The notes below the pieces were generated by a model that was given only the letters and a program-made list of their open reading frames with translations, did no database searches and had not been told where the DNA came from. The translations under genes and the position numbers were made by a program. This document shows positions 17,386 to 26,450 of a stretch of 64,000 nucleotides of DNA, one piece after another (positions within the stretch are counted from its first letter, which is position 1; the number at the start of each line of letters is the position of its first letter). Location: NCBI GenBank assembly GCA_025462865.1, contig JAOAPI010000151.1, positions 96,431 to 160,430 on the forward strand, given 5' to 3'. The DNA is from Candidatus Sulfotelmatobacter sp. (GTDB taxonomy: Bacteria; Acidobacteriota; Terriglobia; Terriglobales; Acidobacteriaceae).

Positions 17386-19197
17386 CTAATCCACGCCGGC
17401 AGTAGCTCCCAGAATCGCGTTCACGTCTGCTCCCAGGTCTTTGCCATCCGTTCCTTTGCCTCGGTAGGGACTCGACGGTTGCAGGCGATAATCACCATTT
17501 TTCCCGCCGTTGTAATTCACGAATTTAACCGCGGCGGCCGAGGCGGGAAAGAAATTGTTGGGCGGCCACGGGCCGGCAGGCGCGCCAATAATGACGTTCG
17601 TTGAAAAGTTAGAATTGACGAAACAAGCGGTCCATGTGGTCAGAGGCGAATCGTGAAAGGCGCAATTCGCTGGGCCGCCGCCGGTGGACCATACAGGATA
17701 GGTCCCCACGCTAAAAATATTGTTCGTGAAGACCACATTCTTCATCTGCTGACTCGTTGCAACCACATCCCCGACAATCAGCAAATGCTTCGTCGGGAAT
17801 GCCGTGACGTGATTGATGGTTACATTTTGCAGGAGCGGGGCTCCTGCGGTTACCGACAATTGTGCGAATTCACCATCGCCGATATATTTGACCGAATCCA
17901 TATCATCGATGGTGATGTCATGGATGCTGTAGCGCTGACCGCCGCGCGCGGCCGCGCCATAGTCCGACAATGCATTGGCAATCTGCAATCCGGCGCCAAC
18001 GTGGAGGATGCTGTTATACCGGATGGTCACATCAGTAACCTGGCAAACTGAGCATTGGCTTGTCCTTCCGGGATTTTTCGGGGTAAGCACGATCGCAAAG
18101 CCCACCTGCGAGAAACCGCCCCACGTATTTTCCATGATGTTGCCTTCGACTAAGATCCGCTGGGCATTCTTAAGTTCCAGGAGATTCTTGACGATAAACG
18201 GATTTCCGTCCGCGCCGCCCACGTAACCCGGCTGACCCTTCAGCCAGCTCAAGGGCTTGAACATATGATTTCGGCTGATTTGAATATCGGCCGGGGTCGC
18301 ACCGGCCCCGCCACCTCCGAGCATAAAGTTCTCTCCGGAAGCTTCGAGAAAATTGTTTACGATCTTGTAAGGGCCCATCGGATCATCGCCAAGGCCCCCG
18401 GCGATTGCTTGCGCGTCCCCGCACGAGCCTGTTCTGCTGACGCAATGGAAGTCCGTGAAAAACGAATCCACAACAGCGACATAACGGGTCGCGCCCAACA
18501 GGATGCCCCTGACCGTCTCTGAGTGTGCGGTTCCGTGAAACCACAACCGATCGAATATCAGGTGATCCGCTTTTCCCATGAACTGGACCAGATCGTACAC
18601 AGCGCCCGCGGTTTCGTTCCGAGTGAGTTCCAGCCCAATCAGCCTGTAATGATTGGCTCCCGGGGCGAACAGCAGGGGCCCTATACTGCCCGTACCTTCT
18701 ATCTTTGCCATAACATTCGTGGCAGACGCGCAAACCCACGGAGGTCGGCCAGGCAGAGATGACACTCCTGCGTAACAGGGTGTCAGCCGCAACCCTTCCT
18801 TCGGCAAAGCGGAATCGGGTGCGCTCGTACGAAGAATGATCCAATGCGAGTCATCGCAATTCTTGGCGGGAAGCACGAACTTACCTGCAAAGGTGGCCCC
18901 AGCCTGTAATTGAAGAATATCGCCGCATGCCGCGTCAGCCAGGCTTTTCTCGAGAGCCTTTGCGGATTGTACTGTCCAAGTTTTACCTGCCGCGGGAGTG
19001 TCTCGAATAGAGCTTTTCACATATTCGCGCGGCAGCTCTGCCGGACCATCGAAATTGTTCGTATTCGGTGGTGAGGAAGAGTGATCTAAAGCGTGAAGAG
19101 CGGGCAGAATAAAGAACAAAACAACAACTTGGATAACGGCCGTGCAAATGGTGAAAAGCTTGGCCGTCAGTGTTGTTCTCTCAAGGATGATCTTCAC
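17386..19197 (-). CDS. Secreted right-handed parallel beta-helix protein (shorter paralogue)
   Basis: A 603-residue protein from a GTG start with an N-terminal hydrophobic export segment (about residues 12-36). Short hydrophobic strands and Asn-rich turns such as NHMFKPLSW, EGNIMENTW and TIRYNSILHVG recur, as expected for a right-handed parallel beta-helix. It aligns over almost its full length with the C-terminal two thirds of the protein encoded at 19319-21775, sharing FDGPAELPR at the front and SSPYRGKGTDGKDLGAD at the end. Proteins of this fold include polysaccharide lyases and AlgG-type C5-epimerases, but no catalytic residues could be assigned. The unusual CSVCQ pair and other cysteines may form disulfides outside the cell. 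Confidence 0.8.
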   Translation of the reverse strand: MKIILERTTLTAKLFTICTAVIQVVVLFFILPALHALDHSSSPPNTNNFDGPAELPREYVKSSIRDTPAAGKTWTVQSAKALEKSLADAACGDILQLQAGATFAGKFVLPAKNCDDSHWIILRTSAPDSALPKEGLRLTPCYAGVSSLPGRPPWVCASATNVMAKIEGTGSIGPLLFAPGANHYRLIGLELTRNETAGAVYDLVQFMGKADHLIFDRLWFHGTAHSETVRGILLGATRYVAVVDSFFTDFHCVSRTGSCGDAQAIAGGLGDDPMGPYKIVNNFLEASGENFMLGGGGAGATPADIQISRNHMFKPLSWLKGQPGYVGGADGNPFIVKNLLELKNAQRILVEGNIMENTWGGFSQVGFAIVLTPKNPGRTSQCSVCQVTDVTIRYNSILHVGAGLQIANALSDYGAAARGGQRYSIHDITIDDMDSVKYIGDGEFAQLSVTAGAPLLQNVTINHVTAFPTKHLLIVGDVVATSQQMKNVVFTNNIFSVGTYPVWSTGGGPANCAFHDSPLTTWTACFVNSNFSTNVIIGAPAGPWPPNNFFPASAAAVKFVNYNGGKNGDYRLQPSSPYRGKGTDGKDLGADVNAILGATAGVD

Positions 19198-19275
19198 GGG
19201 AGAAGTGGTTGTTGGAGTTACGATAGACCGTGCTGGGGCTGAAGAGCAAGCAGTCTTGGAAGGGTTTGAAAGTTC

Positions 19276-19301
19276 GCGGCCGCCGGAACACCGGCGGCCG
19301 C
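19276..19301. repeat. Perfect GC-rich hairpin between the two beta-helix genes
   Basis: An 11-bp perfect inverted repeat (GCGGCCGCCGG and its complement) flanks an AACA loop just after the stop of the longer beta-helix gene. On the minus strand the hairpin is followed by only a short run of T, so it is a weak intrinsic terminator or an mRNA-stabilising 3' hairpin separating the two paralogues. Confidence 0.6.
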
Positions 19302-19318
19302 AAGAAAAAGGCTTATCT

Positions 19319-21775
19319 CTACTGGACGCCGGCGGTAGCAGCGAGAATTGCGTTCAAGTCCGCTCCCAGATCCTTGCCGTCGGTTCCTTTCCCTCGATAG
19401 GGACTGGAGGATTGCAGTTGGTAGTTCCCGCCATTTCCGCCCTTGTAGTTGACGAATTGCACGACGTCGGCCGAAGCGGGAAAGAAATTATTTTTAGGCC
19501 ACGCGGAAACAGGATAGTTGGAGCCTGGCGCCATGATCGCGTTGTTTATGAAGCTGTAATTGCTGAAACAACCGGTCACGGTGGTCAAAGGTAAATCAGC
19601 AATGGCGCAATTGCCAGTTCCACCAGTGGACCAGATCGGGTAAATTCCGGCATACGAGATGCTGTTGGTGAAGACAAAATTCTTCATCGGCCCACTGGTT
19701 GCGACCATGTCACCAATAATAAATAGATCGTTCGCCGGGAAGGCGGTAATGTGGTTAATGGTCACATTCTGAAGGAGCGGGGCGCCTGCGCTTACAGAAA
19801 CCTGTGCGAATTCGCTGGGGCCGTTGTATTTCACTCCATCGATGTCGTCAACAGTGATGTCATGAATGCTGTAACGCTGGCCGTCGAGTGCGCCGGTTCC
19901 ATTGTCCGACAAGGCGTTAGCGATTTGCAGTCCTGAGCCGACATGGCTGATGGTGTTATACCGTATGGTCACGTCGGAAACCTGGCAGACTGGGCAGGGG
20001 CTTGTGCCACCGGGATTCTTTGGAGTGAGCACAATGCCAAATCCGACTTGAGAGAAGCCACCCCAGGTGTCTTCCATAATGTTGCCTTCGATTAAGACGC
20101 GCTGAGCGTTCTTCAGTTCGAGGAGGTTCTTCACGCTGAACGGATTTCCGTTCGCGCCGCCGACGTATCCGGGCTGCCCCTTCATCCAGGTCAAGGGTTT
20201 GAACATGTGGTTCTGGCTGATCTGAATATCAGCCGGGGTGGTTGTGCCGGAGTCTCCTCCGAAGATTATGTTTTCTCCGGAAGCCTCGAGGAAGTTACCC
20301 GCAATCTTGTAAGGTCCACCGGGACTGGTACCGATGCCGCCGGAAATTGCCTGCGCATCGGTGCAGGAACCCGAGACTGAAATGCAGTGGAAGTCCGTAA
20401 AGAAAGAATCCACGATTGAGATGTAAGTTCCGCCCGCAAGGGCTACGCCGCGGGTAGTCTCGTCCTGGGCGGTTCCATGCAGCCAAACCCGATCAAAGAT
20501 CAGGTTATTGGCAGTACCGCCACTCGCGATAAAGGCGAGTGCATTGACCGCACCCGTTCCCGCGGGACGAGTGATTTCGAGACCGACAAGGCGGTAGTAG
20601 TTCGCCCCCGCGGCGAACGTGACGGGACCATTATTGGTCGCGGTCAACATCAGTTTCGCCAGGACGTTGGTCACGGAAGCGCAGTGAAAGGATGGACGGC
20701 CGGGCAGCGAAGAAACTCCCGCGTAACAGGGCGTAAGACGGCTGCCCTCCGGAGGCAACAAGGAATCGTCGGCGCTGGTACGCACAACAATCCAATGATT
20801 TTCGTCGCAATTTTTCGCTGGAAAAGTGAACACGCCCGTAAAAGTTGCGCCGGCTTGCAGGTGAATGGTGTCACCACACTGGGCGCTGTTGAGTGCGGAC
20901 TGGAAATTCCCGCCGGCGTTCACCGTGACTATGTTGCCGGCAGCCGGGGTGTTTGACATCCCAGTCTGAATCAGAATGCGAGGTAATTCGGCCGGACCGT
21001 CAAATCCGCTGGCCGAAACAGGCGACACCGTCAAGCTCAGTCCGGCGGTCGCGGTGTGTCCCGCGGCATCGGTCACTTTGGCCGTAATAGGATAAGATCC
21101 GGAAAACGCGGTGGTTCCCGAAATCACGCCGCTGCTGCCTTCCAGCTGAATTCCTGATGGCAATGCCCCATTCGCGAGATTCCAGCGATACGGCTTCACG
21201 CCCCCGGTTGCAGCGAGTGTGGCGCTATAAGAGACTGTGGTTTCGGCTGCCGGCAGGGCAGAGGTTGAGACTGCGAACGTGGTGGGAGCGGTTACGATCA
21301 CCGTAGACGATGCGGACGAAGATCCGCCACTGGTTGGCGTGTTTTTTCCGGTGGTTGGATTGTCGGTAGAATGGTTCCCATCCCCAACTCTAGTCGGCAC
21401 AGGCTGCGAAGGACTTGTGACGGTAACGGTAACCGGCGTGTTGCTGGCGACATTGGGTGCCGTGAAAATTCCGTCGCTCGAAATGGTTCCTGCGGTGGTT
21501 GACCAGGTGACCGTCGTGTTCGAACTTCCGCTGACGCGGGCGACAAACTGTAGCTTGTCCAAGGACGCGACAGTCGCTGTGTCGGGTGAGAGAGTGAGCC
21601 TAGGCGAGGACCCGTTTGCCGAGCTGGACGCCGCATTCTGCGAGGACGATAAGGAACCGCATCCAACCGTCAGCCCGGTAAGGCAGAGTAAGGTCGACAC
21701 GAAGATAACAATCGAAATTAGAAATTTATCATCGCGGGTGTGTTTCACCACATCCAAGCTCGCGAACTTCTGCAT
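19319..21775 (-). CDS. Ig-domain lipoprotein with parallel beta-helix (longer paralogue)
   Basis: An 818-residue protein with a lipoprotein signal ending in a lipobox (LTVGC, about residues 35-39), so it should be anchored to a membrane. Next come a Ser-rich spacer and a Big_2-like bacterial Ig domain (about 52-118, SPDTATVASLDKLQF). A Ser/Thr/Gly-rich linker leads to a second Ig-like putative-Ig (He_PIG) domain at about 168-253 with the typical YRWNLANGALPSG segment. From about residue 257 to the end it matches the 603-residue neighbour. It lacks identifiable catalytic residues. The Ig modules probably act as a stalk presenting the beta-helix at the cell surface. GAGG lies ten bases before the ATG. 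Confidence 0.82.
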   Translation of the reverse strand: MQKFASLDVVKHTRDDKFLISIVIFVSTLLCLTGLTVGCGSLSSSQNAASSSANGSSPRLTLSPDTATVASLDKLQFVARVSGSSNTTVTWSTTAGTISSDGIFTAPNVASNTPVTVTVTSPSQPVPTRVGDGNHSTDNPTTGKNTPTSGGSSSASSTVIVTAPTTFAVSTSALPAAETTVSYSATLAATGGVKPYRWNLANGALPSGIQLEGSSGVISGTTAFSGSYPITAKVTDAAGHTATAGLSLTVSPVSASGFDGPAELPRILIQTGMSNTPAAGNIVTVNAGGNFQSALNSAQCGDTIHLQAGATFTGVFTFPAKNCDENHWIVVRTSADDSLLPPEGSRLTPCYAGVSSLPGRPSFHCASVTNVLAKLMLTATNNGPVTFAAGANYYRLVGLEITRPAGTGAVNALAFIASGGTANNLIFDRVWLHGTAQDETTRGVALAGGTYISIVDSFFTDFHCISVSGSCTDAQAISGGIGTSPGGPYKIAGNFLEASGENIIFGGDSGTTTPADIQISQNHMFKPLTWMKGQPGYVGGANGNPFSVKNLLELKNAQRVLIEGNIMEDTWGGFSQVGFGIVLTPKNPGGTSPCPVCQVSDVTIRYNTISHVGSGLQIANALSDNGTGALDGQRYSIHDITVDDIDGVKYNGPSEFAQVSVSAGAPLLQNVTINHITAFPANDLFIIGDMVATSGPMKNFVFTNSISYAGIYPIWSTGGTGNCAIADLPLTTVTGCFSNYSFINNAIMAPGSNYPVSAWPKNNFFPASADVVQFVNYKGGNGGNYQLQSSSPYRGKGTDGKDLGADLNAILAATAGVQ

Positions 21776-21996
21776 TTGGGATAACCTCGTAACAGAGTTG
21801 GGGGGGGACCGTGTTCGAGCCCTCTGATAGCACTCTAGAGAAGGGAAGCCTTAACGACGAGATTACTCAGGGACACGTCCAACAAGAGCACACTAGTACA
21901 TCACTAATGTGCAATGCACTTCCGGGTTTGATACAGGCGGTTGTGTGCCCGGAGAACAGTGCAACAGACTTGAAATTTCCGCTGTTGCGGATTTGC

Positions 21997-23559
21997 CTAC
22001 GTTTGTTCCTGCTGATAAGTATCGATCAGTCCCACTGCAACCTGATTGGCTGCATCCTGGTCATGGATTCCTTCGACCTGCCACGCCTTGCGCGTCCAAG
22101 TCGCCCACAGAAGCCCTGCGCCATACACGGCCGACCCTACCAAGAGGTGAATTGTTAGTTGGAGATAATTATGCGGTACAAACCAACTGCGCATCAGCAG
22201 CAAGACCGCAACCAGCGGCGCACAAAGTAAGGTTGGCAGCAAGAATGCCTCACGCAGGTAAATCCCCAGGCTGAGGTTAAGAACTCGGCAAAGGTGCCGC
22301 GGCAGAAAAAAGAGAGTCGTACACAGCAGTGGTATGGCAGTTCCCGCAGCATCTCCTAAAATACCAAAACGCTTGACGAGAAATATACTCAAGAACACAT
22401 TCGCTCCACCCTCCAGCAGTGTCACAATTGCGAGTGATTTATGTTTAGCCATTCCGAAAAGCACTCGATTGGAAGCGGATTGCGCCAGCATCAACGTGGA
22501 TGGAACCACTAAAACCAGCAGGATGGGATAGCTAGCGGCTACGTAACGCACGCCTACCCATGCTTCAATCACTGACTTACCCAAGATGATGAGGATCGCG
22601 GCCATGGGAAAAATGATGAAAGCACAGGCTCGGTTTCCCGCCAAATAGATTTTTCTCAATCCAGCCAAATCCCCGGTCGCATCCGATTTGCTCGACATGG
22701 GAACGAAGACTTGAGCCAACCCACTGACCACTTCTCCCGCGTAGTCCACCAGCCGCGATCCAATGGTGAAGTAGGTAATTGCCGCCGCGGAAAGAAATCT
22801 GCCAATGATCATGGCATCAGTCTTAAAGCGCAGACGGCTCGCAACGATGATGATAAAGGTCGAACTGCTGTAGGTTGCGATACTGCGAATGCTGTCACGA
22901 TTGAAATTGTTAATGCGCAGCCGCAAAGGCAGGATTCGCAGAACCGCGGCGGCATTGATCAGGCCGGATAGAAGCGGCATCCCTACTGTAATCGCGGCGA
23001 CCGTCAGAAGGCCCCTGCCATGCCGCAAAGCAAAAACGATTGCACCCGCCCGTAGCAGCGTTGCTCCGATGCTGGTAAAGTTCAGCAGATAGAAACGCTG
23101 CAACCCTTCAAGCACACCTCCAAAAACTCCCAACGGAAAGGCCAGAGCCACCGCGAAGCCGACGATCAAGAAAAGCCAGCGCGCGGTCGAAAGAAAATCG
23201 GGCTCGATTTTCGCAATCGTACCCAGATAATAACTTCCGAGCCAAGTCAGCAGGATGGCCATCAAACCGATGCCGCTGTAAGTGAGTAACGCTGTACTGA
23301 TAAGCCGGTCCATCTCGCCGCTCTCGGCGTTGGCTGAGTATTTAGCGACATAACGAATGATGGAAGACCGTATTCCCAGATCGAACAGCCCGTAATATCC
23401 GGTGATGGAAAAGATCAAGACCCACAGTCCGAAGGCGCTGTCCCCCAAATGATGAAGGATGTACGGGGAGAGAAAAATTCCCACCAGAATATTGACTCCC
23501 AGGGCAAACCAACTGGAGCCGACATTCTTGAAGAGCGATAGCTGATCCAGCTTCTTCAT
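21997..23559 (-). CDS. Polysaccharide flippase, Wzx/MATE-like (MVF superfamily)
   Basis: A protein of about 520 residues from the ATG at 23559; a TTG eight codons earlier is the alternative. It is made almost entirely of membrane helices, consistent with the 12-14 helix Wzx/RfbX fold. The N-terminal KNVGSSWFALGVNILVGIFL and LGDSAFGLWVLIFS segments fit the polysaccharide-exporter family. It would flip undecaprenyl-linked repeat units from the cytoplasmic to the periplasmic face of the inner membrane. It lies in the same minus-strand direction as the beta-helix genes and 39 bp after the gene at 23599. No Wzy polymerase is in the window, so part of the assembly machinery must be elsewhere. Confidence 0.85.
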   Translation of the reverse strand: MKKLDQLSLFKNVGSSWFALGVNILVGIFLSPYILHHLGDSAFGLWVLIFSITGYYGLFDLGIRSSIIRYVAKYSANAESGEMDRLISTALLTYSGIGLMAILLTWLGSYYLGTIAKIEPDFLSTARWLFLIVGFAVALAFPLGVFGGVLEGLQRFYLLNFTSIGATLLRAGAIVFALRHGRGLLTVAAITVGMPLLSGLINAAAVLRILPLRLRINNFNRDSIRSIATYSSSTFIIIVASRLRFKTDAMIIGRFLSAAAITYFTIGSRLVDYAGEVVSGLAQVFVPMSSKSDATGDLAGLRKIYLAGNRACAFIIFPMAAILIILGKSVIEAWVGVRYVAASYPILLVLVVPSTLMLAQSASNRVLFGMAKHKSLAIVTLLEGGANVFLSIFLVKRFGILGDAAGTAIPLLCTTLFFLPRHLCRVLNLSLGIYLREAFLLPTLLCAPLVAVLLLMRSWFVPHNYLQLTIHLLVGSAVYGAGLLWATWTRKAWQVEGIHDQDAANQVAVGLIDTYQQEQT

Positions 23560-23598
23560 TAGAAATGGCCAGTGAATCCGCAAAGTAGATGTCGCCCG

Positions 23599-24591
23599 CT
23601 AAGGAATGGCGGGGTAAATGCCAAAAATTACATTCATCCCAAAGCCTTCAAGATCAATCTCCCGCAAACATACTTTCTTTTCGATATCGTACAGTGCGAT
23701 ATGCGTGGGGCTTTCTTTCTCCCGGAAAGCGTGCTTGATCCATAAAACATTTTCGGTGAACTTGGTTTTGCGAACTCTTGTGAAACCTACCCAGACCCTG
23801 CGGTCATCGACAGGAAGAATTCCGCGGCACCAACCCAGCAAAACCTCCTGTTGATGCTCAGACCGGTGAATCTCGTTAAGATCGATGATCTGGTCGATTG
23901 CGAGCGAGTGGCGGTTCGCGATAACCACTCTACCGTCGACAGTAGTGAAATAGATTCTGTCACCCCAAACCAGCCCATCGTGAGGACGTTGCACTTCTAT
24001 GTTAATCCGCTTACCGGGGGTGCTCAGGCAAATCGCGTCCTTCTGTGTGAGCCGAGTCACCCATACTTCTTCGCCCAGTTGAAACACCCCGTTCGGGTGA
24101 GCGAGGTGCGGCTTCGTGCTTTCCACCCGGCGATAGTCCACGTGCCTCGAAAAACGAGACCATGGATCGCCCCCTAACACATCCCATTCGGACAGGATTC
24201 GTCCCTCGGGCGTAAACAATACCACCATATCCAGTCCTGTATTGGCCGCCAGCAGATTTCCGTCCGCGGTAGGAGTCACATGATGCAGATCGTTAAAACA
24301 TGGGAGTGAAATGTAGCCAATGCGTTTGAATCCCGGTAATTCAAAGATCAGAACCTCGGTCGAGGTGCACGCATAGAGCTTGTTTCCGACCAGCGATGCC
24401 GATTTGAACGAATGCGATGATTCGTCGCTGGCGCGCGCCTCAGGAGGGGTTTTATATTCAAGCTCAACAGTGGCATCACCGGTCGAAGGGCTGAGAATCA
24501 GAATGATGGCAGCTTCGTAGAGGCGCTGCTCTTCTTCATTCTTGAAAAGTGATTTGCGCTGCCGTCCTCCGAGGAGGTAAAGGGAACTCAT
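23599..24591 (-). CDS. Hypothetical beta-propeller-like protein
   Basis: A 330-residue protein without signal peptide or membrane helix. It shows repeated four-strand-like blocks with landmarks such as FNDLHHVTPTADGNLLAANT, HPNGVFQLGEEVWVT and RPHDGLVWGDRIYFT, which resemble NHL or SMP-30-type propeller blades. Conserved-looking histidines (DLHH, HPNG, RPHDG) occur at similar blade positions and could bind a metal, as in some propeller hydrolases and lyases. It precedes the flippase by 39 bp and is likely co-transcribed. I do not recognise a specific family. A role in handling the polysaccharide or its precursor is only suggested by position. Confidence 0.6.
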   Translation of the reverse strand: MSSLYLLGGRQRKSLFKNEEEQRLYEAAIILILSPSTGDATVELEYKTPPEARASDESSHSFKSASLVGNKLYACTSTEVLIFELPGFKRIGYISLPCFNDLHHVTPTADGNLLAANTGLDMVVLFTPEGRILSEWDVLGGDPWSRFSRHVDYRRVESTKPHLAHPNGVFQLGEEVWVTRLTQKDAICLSTPGKRINIEVQRPHDGLVWGDRIYFTTVDGRVVIANRHSLAIDQIIDLNEIHRSEHQQEVLLGWCRGILPVDDRRVWVGFTRVRKTKFTENVLWIKHAFREKESPTHIALYDIEKKVCLREIDLEGFGMNVIFGIYPAIP

Positions 24592-24761
24592 CAGAGGAAT
24601 ACCCTTCCTGAAATCTATTCATTCGCTGGAAAATTATTCATGGTTCGCACCCAAAACTTGTGCAAAGGGTAACGCGAACACGAAGATTTATCGTATTGGA
24701 TAACGAACATCTTTGACCAGCACACTCGGGTTCAAGCTGCAAGCAAGTAATCTTGACAGGC

Positions 24762-25571
24762 CTATATTTTGTTCGCAGCCATCTGCGTGTGCGGTTCCAC
24801 CAGAGCAAGCAATAGTTCTCTCAAAAACGGCCCGCAAGCCAGCAATCCCGACAAAAGCGGATCGCGTCGGTTGGCTGTCAAATTCGTTTTCTCCAGCGTG
24901 CTGACAAATCCGCCGGAACTTTGCACCAGGGCGGCTCCTCCCACTACGTCCCACTCATTTTTAGGAGTGAGAGTGAAAGTAACGTCTGCCAGCCCAGCCG
25001 AGACCAGGGCGAGTTTGTATGCTACTGAACCCATCGGGCGGATCTTGAACCCAGCATTCTCGAAAGGCTTCCATTCGCCCCGCTTCACCTCGCTGCGGCT
25101 GGCCAATACCAAGGCACCGTCGAGGCTCTTTCGCTGGCTAGGCTGGGAAGGCTTTCCGTTATAAGTGACGCCGGCGCCGATTGATCCCAGAAAGGTTTCG
25201 CCTGTTGCTGGATTGTAAATTCCGCCAGCTACGGGACGGCCGTCTTCGACGTATCCGATCGAAACGCAAAATTCGGGAATGCCCTTCACGAATTCACGGG
25301 TGCCGTCGAGAGGATCGACCACCCAAACCCGCGAGCGCTGCAGGCGGACAGGATCGTCAACGCTTTCTTCGGAAAGCCAACCTTCTCCTTCGCGCAAGAG
25401 TTCCTGGCGAAGCACGGCGTCGAGCGCGCGATCTGCTTCCGTAACTGGATCGTGTCCTACCTTGTATTCGGTCTCAATCGCTCCTGGGGTGAACCGGGCA
25501 AATACCGCGCGAGACGCTTCCAGCGCAGCGTGAATGCGTTCGAGTATAGGGCCGTAAGAATTTGAGTGCAT
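24762..25571 (-). CDS. cysQ: Inositol-monophosphatase-family phosphatase, probable 3'(2'),5'-bisphosphate nucleotidase
   Basis: A 269-residue Mg-dependent phosphatase. It has the metal-binding DPLDGT motif (residues 86-91), the upstream acidic SEES segment (67-70), DPVTEADRA (41-49) and the C-terminal EWDVVGGAALV motif that carries the last metal aspartate. The family includes inositol monophosphatase, archaeal-type fructose bisphosphatase and CysQ. CysQ is preferred because this is the third gene of an operon that begins with the PAPS-making Sat-CysC fusion. CysQ would remove PAP, the inhibitory by-product of sulfotransferases. Substrate choice is inferred from context. Confidence 0.82.
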   Translation of the reverse strand: MHSNSYGPILERIHAALEASRAVFARFTPGAIETEYKVGHDPVTEADRALDAVLRQELLREGEGWLSEESVDDPVRLQRSRVWVVDPLDGTREFVKGIPEFCVSIGYVEDGRPVAGGIYNPATGETFLGSIGAGVTYNGKPSQPSQRKSLDGALVLASRSEVKRGEWKPFENAGFKIRPMGSVAYKLALVSAGLADVTFTLTPKNEWDVVGGAALVQSSGGFVSTLEKTNLTANRRDPLLSGLLACGPFLRELLLALVEPHTQMAANKI

Positions 25572-25635
25572 ACTCTTTCAGTATTTTAAGTTGATCGAAC
25601 AGCAGGGTTCGGACCCACTTCAAATCATTCCCAAA

Positions 25636-26403
25636 TCAAGCCATTAACATGCGCGCGCCCGTCGTCAGCAAAACTGCGCACAGGATACGTCTCAACCAGG
25701 GGACCGGAACCCTCGTGCTCAGGTAAGAACCCATCAGTCCTCCTGGAATCGAGCCGATTAATAAGGCACCGACCAGGTTCATGTCTACATTATGCATTCG
25801 GAAATGCAGAAGACTAGTAACGCCGGTCAAGATCAATGCGTGCACAATATCGGTTCCCACCATGACCTTTGGCTGGAAGCTGTAAAAGAGCAAAAGCATC
25901 ATCATCACGATACTGCCCGAGCCTACCGAAGTGATGCCGACCAGAAATCCCGCCACCAGGCCGATGAGCCACATCCAGGCGAATGATTTCATCGTCGGCG
26001 GACGCACTGCTGCCCGGTCCTCGATTTTCTTTTGAAAGAAAAGGAAAGTCGGAATGCAAATCAGAAGCACCCCAACCGCGACGGTAATGAAGTGATTGAC
26101 GCCGTTGCCGTAAAGATTCCGCAGGTGGATCAGGTAGCTTACGCCGAGATAAGATCCGGGAGCGCTGCCGGCCGCCAATGCCAAAACAACTTTGCGGCGA
26201 ACGGTGCCCTTGCGCAAGTGCACCCAACTGGCGCCGATCTTGGTAACAAAATTGAATAGCGCGTCGGAACCGACGGCGCGAATTGCGGGCACGTGCAAAC
26301 CGAAAATCAGGATCGGAAGCAGCAAAACGCCGCCCCCGAGTCCCGTCATTCCAATAAGGGTCCCGACTCCAAAACCTACCAGGATCTTGATCAGTAAATC
26401 CAT
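25636..26403 (-). CDS. TauE/SafE family membrane transporter
   Basis: A 255-residue polytopic membrane protein with about eight hydrophobic segments. The family signature GMTGLGGGVLLLPIL is in the first helix and is repeated in inverted form as GITSVGSGSIVMMMLL in the second half. TauE/SafE proteins move sulfur-containing anions such as sulfite, sulfoacetate or thiosulfate, and some are proposed sulfate permeases. It sits 47 bp after the Sat-CysC gene and 64 bp before the CysQ-like gene. Supplying sulfate to Sat is therefore a sensible proposal, though direction of transport is unknown. Confidence 0.85.
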   Translation of the reverse strand: MDLLIKILVGFGVGTLIGMTGLGGGVLLLPILIFGLHVPAIRAVGSDALFNFVTKIGASWVHLRKGTVRRKVVLALAAGSAPGSYLGVSYLIHLRNLYGNGVNHFITVAVGVLLICIPTFLFFQKKIEDRAAVRPPTMKSFAWMWLIGLVAGFLVGITSVGSGSIVMMMLLLFYSFQPKVMVGTDIVHALILTGVTSLLHFRMHNVDMNLVGALLIGSIPGGLMGSYLSTRVPVPWLRRILCAVLLTTGARMLMA

Positions 26404-26450
26404 GCCAGTATTGGCTTCAGCCTCCTGAGTTACTGGCCTCAGCCGGAGAA

